From Eublepharis macularius (lineage: Eukaryota > Chordata > Lepidosauria > Squamata > Eublepharidae), in contig NC_072790.1 in assembly GCF_028583425.1 (NCBI RefSeq), positions 63,202,052-63,266,051 on the forward strand: 64,000 bases of DNA, written 5' to 3'. A program made the position numbers and the translations under genes. Below the pieces are notes generated by a model. That model searched no databases. It was not told the origin of the DNA and worked only from the letters and a program-made list of their open reading frames with translations. This document shows positions 1 through 14,000 of this stretch, in pieces. Every line of letters starts with the position of its first letter. The first letter of the stretch is position 1.

Positions 1-302
1 GCAACAGGTACAGCTCTTCCTAACAAAGAAATGGGAAAGGTTCACCTGCTGACCATCTGCAAAGAAATACTGTCAAAAAAACAAATGGTCATTGTATTAT
101 AACAGAGAAAGAGTCTCTAGGGTGGACAAATGCGCAGATAAAATTCTGGGGATAAAATCATTCCTGAGGATCCTTTTAGTGACAGAAACTCCTATATTGA
201 TGGTTGTTGCGGAACTCCTATATTGAGTTCTTACAGCCAATAGATGGCAAGGTTATATTATGGTAAGGCACTTGGCATTTAAAAATTATGCAGGGCAGAT
301 AT

Positions 303-415
303 CTGAAGAAGGGAGCTTTGACTCTGGAAAGCTTACACCCTAAAAATCTCGTTGGTTTCTAAGGTGCCACTGGACTCAAATCCTGCTGTTCTACTGCAGA
401 ACAACACACCTATCT
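303..415 (+). repeat. dispersed retroelement 3'-end-like fragment (ctgaagaagggagc family)
   Basis: Shares ctgaagaagggagcttt and the segment aaggtgccactggactcaaa with the copy at 55000-55150. It is also related to a reverse copy at 8395-8490. This is a very common amniote interspersed motif; family not assigned. Confidence 0.55.
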
Positions 416-786
416 ACCTTAAAGGAAACTACCAGTTAGTCAAACACCTATATAGAGTTTAGGGGATCGTAGCCAGAAAAACTGTAAAAAAAAAATTATT
501 TATTTATTTAGGAAAACAAAAACAAAATGAATTTAAAGATATGAGAAGAGTGTGAGGAAGCCATCTTTCAATCCTATTAGGGTGTTTATAGATATCAGGC
601 ACATACTTGACTCAATAGTCCCCCTCAGTAAACTGACAGATTTCATTCCCATGGAGATGCTTCCTGAGAACAGATGAAGGAGTAGCCCTTTTGTGCTATA
701 ACGTTTCCTGGTGAGTGAAAAGCAGAAATGCTGTATTTAGTGACTCCCCTTCATCTTTCACTCTAGTATTAAAGGAGACAGGCCTA

Positions 787-874
787 CAGTGCAATCCTAA
801 GAAGAGTTACTCCAGTCTAAGCCCATTGATTTCAATGGGCTTAGACTTGGGTAACTCTTCTTAGGATTGCACTG
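787..874. mobile_element. short palindromic MITE (88 bp)
   Basis: The arm cagtgcaatcctaagaagag returns as its reverse complement at the right end (ending in gcactg). The arms meet around cccattgatttcaatggg, so nearly the whole unit folds back. Non-autonomous DNA transposon. It lies about 110 bp upstream of the elongin A-like ATG. Confidence 0.75.
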
Positions 875-985
875 TTAGGGTGGTAATGGTCAGCTATAAG
901 AGGCTTCAGCTGGAGTAAGGCCTATTCCAATGAGATGTGCTTTCTCAGCTGAGCTCTCTAGGTAGTGCCCAGGGACTTTGTCATT

Positions 986-1063
986 ATGGCAGGGCCTGAA
1001 AGAGTTTTGCAAAAAGTCTTGAAACTGAAAGAACGACTCAGCCATACTCAAGATCCTTCAAAG
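986..1063 (+). CDS. elongin A-like exon 1
   Basis: Encodes residues 1-26, [20 protein letters not shown] and onward, ending at SK in phase 0 before a gtattt donor. It aligns with the start of the TFIIS N-like domain of human ELOA (MAAESALQVVEKLQARL). The ATG at 986 is chosen because it sits exactly where ELOA begins. A GTG-initiated extension to 965 in the same frame has no homology. The start region is AT-rich with no CpG island. Confidence 0.85.
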
Positions 1064-4000
1064 GTATTTGGCTTTTCTGCTTTAGTGTCTAACTATATGA
1101 CCAAGAGATGTCTTAGGGGAGAAGAATATTTATTGAAAAGGTTATCTGCTCTGTTGTGTTCAGGTGTTACATATAGCAATCTTGCTTGGAAGAACTGGTG
1201 CCTTGTAGCAAATGCTATCTTGCTATATAGTCATAAATTTTTATGACATGTTTATTTAAATATTCCTGTACTGAAAACTTTAATTTTTTTACCAAAAATA
1301 TTTAATTGGCTAGGTATAAAAGGAGATTGAGGTTTTTTTTCAACCTTTTAAAAATTATCCTCTTCCTGTCTTTTCTTTGAATCCTTTTTTTGATCCACCT
1401 TGGTTTGTGGTTGCTTAGAGTCCCATTTGTACTCTGCCTCAGACTTGACATCTTTTTTCAATGCCAAGGCTTAGCTTTCATGAAATAAACATAGATAGAA
1501 ATGCCTCTGAGTACATGTAGAATCTTTCCTCATCTTAGAAAATGAGTAAGGGTCCTTGAGAGGCATTATGGTAATAGAAGCAGAATGCTGCCATTGACAG
1601 TGGAAACTGAATTTCAAGTTTCTTGCTCAACCCTTACTTTAGGAAGTCTTGGGTGAAACATTTTCCTGTCAGTCTAACCCTCCTTCCAGTGTTGTTGTGA
1701 GGAAATCACTGTGAGTTGTTTTGAGAAAAGGTGGTATACATATCTAACAAATGATGCAGAAAATGTCCAGTACTTTGGCCTGCAATGTCTTTATTTCTGT
1801 TTTCTTGGGGAAGTATAGGAGGAAAGAAACTATAATTTAATCCCAACAAATTGTTAAGGGGATCAAACTGAAATTCCTTCTAGAACATCCTCCCCTTTTT
1901 GTTCCCAATGTCATGCTGTAGTCTAATACTAAATATACTGACTTTACCAAAGATGTAGAAATGGTTTCATTAGGGTTAACAGTGGGCATAGACGAAGTGC
2001 TTAGTTCTATTACCTTAGTTGACCACAGTGCCTGCTTTTGAATTTGTGTGGAATTGTTCACAGCCAGACAACCATTATGCAAGCAAATAGTGGACATGCT
2101 TTAGAACAAAACTAGACATTCCATGGGCAGAAGAACAATGGCCTGGAAAGCTCATGTTCTTTGCAATTGTGGAAGTGGGGACTTCTGTTTTTGTTTGCTG
2201 GCACCATTCCAATTCTGTATGCTCACTGAAAAGGAGGCTTCATTCTCACAAAGGGGGCTGAAATTATCTCTTAAAACAATGGCAATGGACAAAATATATA
2301 TATGTCAATAGGTCAGTTTTAAGTATGTTTATGTGGGGGCAAATTCATACATGCATATTAGTAGCTTTATTTCTCATTTGATGATTATTCTAGTTGATAT
2401 GTGACAAAGAATATGGACAGTCTAAAGTGAAAAGTATTCCCAAAAAATGTGAGTTCCATCAGTGATGGCTCTTTCACTCAAGTTACTGCTTGATGCGACC
2501 ATCAAGTGATGATTGTACACATGCAGACAATACCCCCAAAGTTTCATTCAGAGTTTGTGCTTAGGATTGAAGACATAAGTTATGCTATGTACTGTCTAGT
2601 AAGATAAGAATATTTCGGTCATAAAACGATAACCTTTCAGAAAAGATTCTGATGTGCAGGATTTGTTGGGACATTCTGTTATATATTTGTTTGCTACTCT
2701 TCCCATATGCACCTTCCCATTTATTGATATTTTGTTATAAACCAGTAAAATGCTACCTTTCCCTGCACACATTCTCAAACTGAACAAGCTCCATCCACAA
2801 CGAATTTTCTATTTATTTTTGCCCCGGTCTGTAAAAATTACACACGCCAGGCAAATGGAAGTCCTATCAGTCTTACATGTTTCCATGTACTTTTGGATTT
2901 TCGGTGTTGGAGGATTTGTACATGAATTTGTATATCTTTATTGTGTCAGACTACTGCCTTTTTGAAAGTTGCATACATTTGCTTCTGTGTGTTTGCTTGT
3001 GATGTAAATACACTAACAATTAGAGTTGCCAGGTCCCCCAGCCACCCACTGGGGGACAGGTGGGGTGGGGCTCCAGCATTGGGAGTATTCATCTTGCGTG
3101 CATGCTCCAGAGCACTTCCATGTTGCACCAGGAATGAAATCATTTCTGGCATGACAAGGAAGTGCTCTGAAGTGCACAGGAACATGCTGTGGGGCTCCTG
3201 GGCCCATTCCCTGGCCTTTCCCCACTGCTGGTCACTGACGGCAGGGAGTGGAGGCTGAGAATGGGGGGGATCCCTTGCCCACGCTGGCGGACTGGTAACC
3301 TTACTAAGTGTGCATTCCTTTGCTGAGTTACTCCAGCCTAAGTTCTTCTAGCGCATGTTTATGCCACCAGATACATAAACTCCCAGACCGTAGCTAGAGT
3401 GGCCAGTAACCAGAAAGTATGGTGCTCTATTTGTGTCAAGTTGTTTAAAACACACACGCTTTTTAACTTGTAGGATTTCCTTGTAAACAACAAAAGCAAC
3501 AGGAGAGGTTCTTTTAGACTAGCTGTTTGCTGGTAACTGCTGAAGTAGAATTCTAAACCTTCGGGCATGGGAAATCTCTGGAGATTTGGGGGTGGTGCCT
3601 GGGGATGGAGAAGATTGGAGAAAGGAAGGAGCTCAGTGGGAATGTGGTGCCATAAAGTTCACCTTCCAATGCTGCTGTTTCCTTCAGGGGAACTCCTCCC
3701 TGTAGTCTGGAAATCAAAAGTAATTCTTGGAGATCTCCAGTCCTCACCTGGAAGTTGGCAATCCTACCCCTCAGCATTATCATCTCTATACCTCCCACCT
3801 TATCAACGTTGACTGAGCTTGACAAGAAACTTCAAAAGTGGAGTCTTTTTTTTTGAGGGGAGGGAGGGAGAGGGAGGGAGGTTTATTAGACATAAGTACA
3901 GATTTCTGAACTTTAAAAAAAAATCTTTCTTCTTACTCAGTCAGTTTCTATGTTTCTGGCACTGTCAGTTCAGACACTTGGGACGTTGACATGTTCTAGA

Positions 4001-7000
4001 AAGTCATGTGGATTGTGATGGAACTGCTGGTTCTTCATTCATTTCTTTAAAGCCCTGCCTGTATGGCTGCCACGCCTAGTGAAGAAGGCTGGATAAACCC
4101 TGATGCTCTGCGTATGGATTTCACGCAGCTTCCAGCATGGAAATGCTTTCCGTGTAGGAAATGTGTGAAGTGGCCTCTGGGTGTTCTGCGCTGATAGGAG
4201 GTTTTGTGCTCTCCTGGGCATCGGGAATGTGAGGTCAGCCTTCTCCCCTCCCCCAGTCTAGCAACTGGCATCTACACTGCCCATTTATAGTGCAAAGTAA
4301 ATGGAGCTGTCTATCCAATGGTATCCCCATACATAGCAGCTGATCTCATTGCACACTCAGCTATTCCATGCTTTCTAGATAGAGAGCAAGCAGGCAAAAG
4401 GCACTTCCCATAAAAGGAGGCCCTGAGAATCTTGTTTTTTTCGGTGTGAGGCTTATTAACATAACCAGCAGATCAATATGAGTTAAATTGTTGGCTGTTG
4501 ATATTTAGTAGGAAAGGATTTTCCTGGCCCATTCAAATTCGACAAAGGACAATAAAAGCTCAGAAGAATACCATAGAATTTAAGTATAGTTGCTCAGGGG
4601 GATATTTCTAGCTGGAAATAACAGAACAATGTCTTTTGGTTATAATCATTATAAAACTTGTGTCCTTCTGTAACTTTTCCTGCCTACTTTCTGATGTGTG
4701 TTCATGATGATTCCCTAATGAGCAACTAGTTTTACTTTCAGAAGGGGGAAAGGAGTTGGGGCAAAGAGCCCAATACAATCTTCTGCCAATGCCTGTTTGC
4801 CAGGAAATGCTGCACATCAACCCCCCCCCCTAGTTTGTTTAAACATGTTTTTAAAATATACAGAAAAGGTAAGGTGACCTCTTGAATATCACACAAACAT
4901 AGGGTGATTCCGCACTAGTGGTTTTCTGCTGTTCAGCTTCCAAATGACCTCGATTTTTCTTTGTGTTTCCACACGTGGGAAGGCAATCCTAGCAGCAGCT
5001 TCGAAGTCACTGCAGGTTTTGTCCGGTTTTTTCCCATCCTGCTTTTCCCCGACTTATTTGTCCATTCGCAGCAGATTAGGGATTTTAATCATGCGAAATT
5101 CTTTATCCAATGTTCTCCCCACCCTTGCCCTTTTCTCTCGCCCTTCAAATCAACTTAATTTGATTGGCCAATCATGTTTTCTAAGCTACACCCACTACCC
5201 TTTCCCTTCCCCTCTTGTTTTTTTTTAAAAAAATTATAAAAACGTTGCAACGTTTCTACAAGTCTATGCAGAAACATGTCCTGTGTCATGTAACGACTGC
5301 TGACCAATAACAGTCCGTTTTTCAACGTGCCAAATTTGTTACTTGTTGCTCGCTGACAGCTTCTGAGGCAGAGGGAAAGCGGGGTCATCGGTAACAATTT
5401 TCCCTCCAAATGTCAATAACCAATACTCATTCCACAATATTGGTGAGAAATGCTCTGACCTATCAGATGTGTTTGTTTGATGCAATGTTTATATGTAGCA
5501 ACGTTTGGGAGGGGGTTAAAAAAATTAAGAACATGCACGTCTGTCGACACTTCCCCCAGAAAAAGCAATGAGGAATCAATTTTTATACTGGCAAATTCCG
5601 CACAATGGACTTTGAGCATGATGAAATGAAATGTCAATGTGAAACAAAAGCCTTAGTGTGGAATCGGGGAGTGGTGGATTTGTACAACTCCACTGCAGTA
5701 CGACTGCTCAGAAAGTCCGATCAAAATCAATCATGCGGAATCCCCCATAATCAAGAAAGTGCTTTTGTTTTAGAGAGAGGCCCTTTGGAACCTGATGGTT
5801 ACCCTCAGAAGGTTAAGCAGAGGGGCCACCAGTTGTATATTCTGAATGATGAGTGGATTTCAAACTAATCTTGGTTCCTGTACATGCACTGTTTACTTGG
5901 AACCTAGTAATAGAACTAGTTTCTACGTAGGCTACAGTCAGGGGGATATCATTTAGGATACAGGTTTAATACTCCTAAAATTAAAATGCCATCTGCACCT
6001 GCAACTTCTGCTGGCTCTAGGAAAGTCGTATTTATATACCAGAGCTAATTAGAATTTCAGATTTGTTTCTGCAGGCACTGCAAAGGCAATTGTATATAGG
6101 AAATGGTGATTCCTTTTAAGAGTTCTTCAAAGGAGTCTTCCTGACAGCTTAAATAGTATTAAGAAGCCCTCAAAATAACTTCAAGTGTTGCACCTGTCTG
6201 AGGCTACTTTTTGGTGCTGGCTTTTTATAAACTCCTAGGTTCAATTTGTCTCGTTCATTCTTTCTTGAGAGAATCTCGGCAGAAAACATTTTCCTATAAA
6301 TAACTCTGCAGATATTGTCCAAGTGGCAAATAATGGAAGATGTTTCCTAATATTCTCCCACTTACAGGCAAGTGCTATTTCTATGCAGAAATGTCATTCT
6401 CTGTACTTTATTCGTTTACTCTCTTAAATGTTTCCTGTGTGTTGTGAAGCATGGCTGGAGGGCGTATGATACAGAAGCCTGGCTGAAGCTTCACTGCCCT
6501 AGGTCTAGTCAGTTCCTAGATGGCAATTTCTTTTGAGTTCTCTTTGAATTACGTGATGGAAGAATTGTGGGACATAAGTGGAATTAAAATGTGTTTATTT
6601 GATGCTGGTGCCACTTTTGGAACACCATGTTCATGCCCTCCATTTCCTGCAAACTCTCAGATTCTTATGTTCAGAGATCAGCTAGGTTGAAAGTAGAGTG
6701 GTCAGCCTTCAGGAGGGTCTTGGAGTTCTCCTAGAATTACAACTGAAGTCCAAGATCAGTTCCCCTGGATGAAATAACAGCTTCAGAAGGTGAACTCTAT
6801 GGCATAACATCCTTGCTCAGCTCCCTCCCCAGACTCCTCCCCCAAATCCTCAGGAATTTCCCAAGCTGGAGTTGGCAACCTTAATTGAAAGGGGAGCCTA
6901 GGCTCTCAGAGGAATTTCAGGAAGCTTGCATTAATGGCTGGAATGCAAGTGGCCTTGCTTTTAGAAGAACGAGCCTGGCAACAGGGAGAAAAGCAATTTC

Positions 7001-10000
7001 TGGTGTTCAGTGCTGCTGCTGAGCCACCATAGTCTCCCTGGGAAAGATGCCTTTTGCCACTCTCCACCCCCTGTTTCCTGCTGCCGCTTCTGCTCCTGGC
7101 AGGAGAAAAGGGAATGTAAAAAAATAGCGAAGGCGTGATGTCACTTCCAGGGAAAACCCAGAAGTGACACCAGTCTGCTCTAGGAATAGCTGGAACTCTA
7201 TAATAAAACTAGTGATACCTAGAGAGGTGTAACATCACTTCCAGATTTTCCCAGGATGTCACTTCAGGAGTGACATCATGCTGTCACCTGATGGCCTTGT
7301 CCCCACCCCAACTCTTTTCTATGTATTATACCAGGCTGGTTATAAAATTGACAGTTAGGCAAAATGGTCTCCTTTCTCAAGGGTTTTGTATAGCCTGACT
7401 GGGACCAATCAGGATGGGAGTTGGAAGGTATCTCAGACTTGGACACTTAACTGATAAGTTTCACACCTTGGTTTTATGTACACCATTAGTTGCACTATTA
7501 ATTTTTATTCTGGCCAGGAGCCTCAAAAGCTGGATGTGGACTGAGGGCCAAACTACAAGTGGCAAATGACACAGGTTGGACACTTGTCAGCTTCCCTCAA
7601 GTTTTGATGGGAAGTGTAGGCAGCTTGGCGGAATGTTGGACAAGTGACAGTTGAAAAGTCCATTGGACAGCAGTCGGAGAGCCAAGCTGCAAGACCAGGA
7701 TGCCTACATTTCCCATCAAAACTTGAGGGAAGCTGACAAGTGTCCAACCTGTGTCATTCGTCACTTGTAGCTTGGCCCTCTCTGGACCTGTGAGAGAGGC
7801 CCTGACCCTGACACATAGTATAGATCAAATAGGCAATAGTATCTATCAGCTACAAGCCCTTTTGGAATCTGCTGCTTCCGTGTATCCAGGATGGTGGCCA
7901 AAGGTTTATACAGCTTTAAGATGGACAAGTAAAGAATGTGAGGTTTTTGAGTTGGCTATGAAAAGCTGTGGAGAGATTCTGGGCTGGTATAAAGACTTAT
8001 GGATGCTGTTTCCTGATTTTGAGGTCTAATGTTGGTTTGGGTTTACCTGTTCAACGTATATGTTTGTAATAGTTGCATAATGTCGCTTAAGTCTCTAGTG
8101 CTATCTCCTCCTTCTAACAGGTAAGCAAACCTGGTAATGCTGCCCTGAAGTGCCAAACAATACTCTAGTAATAATATATGGATAATTTCTATTTCAGATT
8201 ATAAAAGCTCTTAGAGGACTTGAGGTTTTGAAAATATCCCTGGACATCCTAGTGGTAAGTGAAGAATGTATATTGAAGCTAAAAATCCACATGTTGGCCC
8301 TTTCAGAAGAAATGGCTATTGCGCATATCAGGAAGAACATGTATAATGCATTTCTTGCCATTATGTATGCTCACAGCACCAGCAAAGTAAATATTGAAAA
8401 GAATAAAGAGTCCAGTAGCACCTTTAAGACTAACCAACTTTATTTTAGCATAAGCATTCGAGATCCACAGTTCTCTTCGTGAGATGCATGGAGGGTATGA
8501 AGAAACTGGCCAGAGATATCTAGGTAGTGAGGGGAGGGGGGGGGCTAGATGGAAATCAGTTGCAGAAGTCATGAAAGAGATGGCGTGCCCAATTCAGGCT
8601 GGGTGTGACCCCTCCCCTCCGTAGCTGAATCTGAATGGAATGCCTGAAAGGCAGTTACTTCTGATTGAAAAGGGTCTGCTCCTCAGGTTCTTCATGGGGA
8701 AAAATAGACACCTAGGTTTTATGTATATTTGTATCAATGTGTTGTTGGATTCTCAAATACAAATACATTATTTTTATCCAAGGTCCATGTCATGTGAAAA
8801 TTCTTTGGATGCAGTGTTGGAGCAGAGTATGTAATGCGTGTGTTACTCAATGGATTTAACCTGTACATGTAAGCCTTATTAGCTGCTTGACTAGGCACAA
8901 GAAGCCATAACCCTTTCCCATTAGTTGACCATGCATATATTTGAGAATACACACATTTTATGTGTAGTTGAGCAGCACACACATGAATTTTATACTATTG
9001 TATTATATATATCTTAAAGACGTATGTGGTTTGCCTCTAGACTAAAATTTCAATGGACACATTTTTTTCTACCCATTACCATGATTTTTTCTGCCTCTTC
9101 ACTCCTGTGGGCATTTTGGCTGGAGGCAAGAATAATTATGCTCCATGGATGGAACTGCTGGTGCCCATTGGGTACCATTCATTGAACTCCATACAATCAT
9201 CCATAAACAGTTGTACATGGAACTAGTTCAGGATCTTAATCTGTGGTCCAGACCTTCCTTCTTGTGTACTGTTCCAATATTTATGTTTACAACAAAAGGC
9301 CTCTGGTTGAAAAATAAAGGAGGTAATTGTCTCTTTGCCCGCTATTGTTGGAGACACCTTTGCAGTTTCCTTTTGCAGGCCAAGCAAGGATTAGGTATCA
9401 TCTTTCCTCTCCACCTGCCACTGCCTTACTCCATAACAACAAAAAACAAAACACCCTTGGTAATAAGTACAAGCAGGTAAGTGAAGAACAGAACCAAGGA
9501 ATAAAGAAACATTTAACCAATTTGTACTATTATTGAAAAATCATTCCACTAAGTACAACCTATTAACAAACCTTATAAAGTGACTCAGTGCAAAACAGCA
9601 AAAGAAAATTATTACAGATTCTTGTTAAAACACTATTGAGAAAGGTTTTGTATATGTTTATTATTAGGAATAATTCTTTTGCAGTTTTGATGGCAGAGTC
9701 TGTTTGACCCCTTATGAAGCAAGCTACTCGGAAACAAGCGATGACCAGGTCCTTGTTGGGCCTGCAGCCTTTGGAAACTTGCCATCTTCAATTTCTCCTA
9801 CCAATAAGGAAATATAAGGATTTACAAAGAACACTGTACCTTTTTGGACTGTTTTGCAATTCCGGTTACCTTATTGGACTGTCCAGATTTTTTCGTACTT
9901 CCTTTCTTGTAAATGTTCATGTATGTATTGGATTGACTGTTGGCATTATTTACGTGCGGCCGTTTGCCTTCTTGGCCTGATGTATGTGATTATTAATGTA

Positions 10001-11031
10001 CTCTTAGAGAATCTGTAATAATTTTCTCTTGCTGGTTTGCACTGAGTCACTTTATAAGGTTTGTTAATAGGTTGTACCTAGTGGAATGATTTTTCAATAA
10101 CAGTGCAAATTGGTTAATTGTTTCTTTATTCCTTGGTTGTGTTCTTCACTTACCTGCTTGTACTGCCTTACTCCATGGCAATATCTGCCATAGAGGTCCT
10201 CTCCCACTGGAAGAAATTTGTGGAATTTCTACACTTGATATGATGTTCTTGAGGAGGGGTACCTTTGTATCTTGATGGTTTGAAGTACATGTATATCATT
10301 TGTTATTTCACTACAAGTTATTTATATGGATTATTAAATTGTTGTTTACAGTGTGGTATTTGTACCATGCAGCCATGTACTTTGTACGTTATTTACAGGT
10401 CTAATTGTGGCTGGGTTACAATTAGACCTGTAGATATCCTTGTCAATAGCTGCCTGAAGCCTTGCTTTTCTCTTGGCCCAATGTACGACAATAGGAATTT
10501 CTATTTATTTTTTATTTATTTTTTAATTATTTTTTATTTATTATTTTTATTTTACTTTATTTATATCCTGCCTTTCTGCCCAAAGGAGTCTCAAAGTAGC
10601 TTATGTCATTCTCCTTTCCTCCATTTTTTCTGTCACAACTATCCTGTGAGATAAGTTGAGCTAAGAGTATGTGTCTGACCCAAGGTCACCCAGCAAGCTT
10701 CCACGGCAGAGCAGGGAATCAAACCTGCGTCTCCCAGATTCTAGTCTGATACTCTAGCCACTACACCACACTGATTTCTCTGATCTGTTGAAAAATGTAG
10801 CAGGTAATGACAGCTTGGTTGGCTCTCTTTTCCTCAGAGCACAATGTCAGAGTGAAATCCTCATAAGCAGAATAATAACCCATGGAAGCTTGCTTGATGT
10901 TGATTTTATGGATATCATGCTGCATTGTATCTTACTTAAAACAAAACAATAAACAGAAAACATGATATGCTCAGTTAAGTAAAGAAGGCAGTGGGAATAC
11001 AACATCTTAGTAACAGAAAATGATTTATTCA

Positions 11032-11096
<65 letters not shown>

Positions 11097-14000
11097 GTCT
11101 TTTTATTTTCACCATTTGTTTCCACTAGGAAACAGGAGTGGGGAAAACGGTGAACAGTTTTCGGAAACATCCCACTGTGGGCAATCTGGCTAAGTCCTTG
11201 ATAAGCCATTGGAAAAAACTTGTTCCTCAAGATCATGCAAGGTAGGTGAAATTTGAGACTTAAACTATTTTCTCAAATGTCTTTTGCCCATCATTTCAGG
11301 CTATCTAATTTTAATGTCAGTATTCTGCATTTAAATGTACTTGCATATTAAACCCATTTAACTGTCAGGCAGTATCTTTGAGCAGATAGAGTTATGAAAC
11401 CCTAAACGTACGTAATCTTGCTTCTTATCTACTTAGATGAAGGCAAGACTACATATAATCAGCAATTAAATAGCTCACAGCGAGGACACTAATTTTGTTC
11501 CGGATAACAGTGTCTTGTCCAAAGTGAAAATATATTTACTTCCCTGAATTTCAACTTAATTCTCTTTTCATTTTATTGTTTTAAAATTAATGGAAAAGGG
11601 CAATAAAATTTTAACCTTTTTAAAGAGAAAGTTTATTCTCAGAGAACTAAGAGATGAAAAATGACAATTAATTGCTTCAACACATTTTCCAAAGTAACTT
11701 GGAGCCCGGTTGTTCTGGCTCTGTTCTCTACATTGCTTGAAGGGCTTCAAGGAAAGTAGCAGAATATGCTGAAATAGAAATTCTGTATAAATTTTTTCAC
11801 TGCTGATTTCTCCTTTGTGATGTCTCAGAATAAAGTTGTTACTTCAGAGAGATACTGGTAATTACATACTAGTAATGCAGCTTGAAGAAATGGCACTGCG
11901 GCCACTTAGCTTGAAGAACAGCAGCTTCAGCTTACAGGGGGTCTTCCAGAGCCAGGTAGACTATTACTACTGTTGGCTGCTGCTGCTTTTTAAAAATCAG
12001 CCCTTCCTCTCCCTTGCCCTTTGCCGTATCTGCCCCCACCATGCTACTTATTCTTCCCTCCAAAGACCTAAGATCCCCTGCCAGTCATATGTGCTGTGTT
12101 TGTGCACAGATATGATTTTATTACTGAACTGGGTGTGATTAAATAAATAAAGGTGTTGTGGTTCGGTTACTCTTGAGACACCCAGACACGCAACACAGAC
12201 TCCGCTGCAGTGCGGAGGGCAATCTAAACTCCCCTCTGTCTGGAGATCAGGGGGCGGGGCCACCGGCCATGTGACCATTTTCAAGAGGTTCTGGAACTCT
12301 GTTCCCCTGCGTTCCTGCTGAAAAAAAGCCCTGTACAAGACAAATACTAAATTCTAATTCCCAAAGAATCACAGCAACTTCAGTTGCAAGGGTGGGGGGC
12401 AAAATTCAAAAACAAAAGGGTTCAGTACACACTCAGGCAACATAACCAGTTACATGCTGATAAAGAACAAATGAAGCAAATAATACTGAGGGGGAAATAA
12501 ATTAAAAATTGGTCTCCAAACAGCCAGAAGTGGCTGAAGAAAGCAAGTCAGAAGTCAAAGCAAATAATAAAGAAGGGGAGGGGGAAGCAAAATGCTTCAG
12601 AAAGATGAACACCCACACACAAAACAGAATAAATATGTTCAAAAAGAAAGCTAAAAAAGGAATAATATATTATAAAATACAACCCTGTACTTTAGCACAA
12701 GAAAACTTGCAAATGAGCTCTCTCTCTCTCTGAGGATTCCCTACAAACAGGCACTCCCCAGAATGTGAATCTTATTTGATTCAAAGCCCCCCCCCCCAAT
12801 ATGCTTCAGGGTTGGACTACCTCACACACATATGTAATCTTGGTGACTATGGTCTGCAATCAGTCAAGAAAGCCCAGAGGCTCTCTCTCCCTGCCCCTCC
12901 TGTTAAGGAACACATCTTTGAATGCCCTTATTAGGAAAACGCAGCAGAGAGAGGAGAGAGGCCAGGTCAGAGAGAAACAAAAGTTGCTCAAACAAAACAA
13001 AAGAAAATTATGTGTTTTTTTCTCATTATAGGCTATGTAAGTAGAGAGTTTGTTTCATTTTCATATTAATTACTATACAAAATACCCTCTTTTCATAATC
13101 ATTGTAATGAATAATGAAAGAAATGCAGAAATCTAGCTGCTGTAAACATTGAGCCATGCATACTGGATCTTCAATTATTAGCCAGAATAGGAGGAACTTG
13201 GCAATATAAATCTTGTTTGCAGAGGATTGCCAGCCATAACGAATAGCAGATACTCTACAGGACATTCACTGCTGCCCTCTACAGGAAACTCCACTCTCGA
13301 GATAATGCTTTTTTAAAGCATCTGCTTGTAGTGTCCCAGACCTTCATTGGGGAGGTTTGGCTGACTGCCATAAGTATGCAGTTGCTTGGCTATGACTCAG
13401 TCAGGTTTTTTGGATGCAGGTTATGAGCCAGCGTTATAGCCTTCCACACAATATTTCGTTTTAAGATCTGTGGAATGTGTATAGTTCTGGGCAGGCTAAG
13501 TAAGTTCCTTCACCAGGAAACAGCAGGCAAAATCATGCTTACACTTTGGATATAATTTTTATACATCAACTATACATACTTATATAATAATATATTGCTT
13601 CCTATTTATGAGAACATTTTTGGATGGTGTGGCTTGGCTTATATGTGCTGTAGGACATCCAGAGTGTGGCGATTTGTGGGTGATTCTAATAGTCTTAGGG
13701 ATGTTTTCAAAGCTGGTAGAAGCAGGTTAACAATATTTTTAAGTGGAAATAATTACAGGCCTGCTTGACTTGTCTTCTGGGTTTCTTTCTGGAACCGTCC
13801 AGATTCTGCATGTTGTTCCTTTAGCTCAAGATGTTTTGAGGCCACTGAGAGAGAGAGACAGTATGAAAAATTGGATCAATATACTGATTGGATGAAATGT
13901 GGAAAAAATACCTAGTTGTTTGTTCTTTCACTTCTCATTCTCAGTTCTTTTATGGTAACTGCTTAGGAAAGCAAATGCAGATAAGGCCAAACTAACTAGT

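Noticed and set aside
4802-4822. Runs of ten or more C or G (also 12788, 14408, 24600, 31116, 34918, 40420, 40923)
   Set aside because: Homopolymers scattered without pattern; likely slippage and possibly sequencing-length error, not a functional signal.
10847-11236. 129-codon minus frame with a long Arg-Glu repeat
   Set aside because: The RE run is the translated TC microsatellite, and the frame overlaps elongin A-like exon 3 in antisense.
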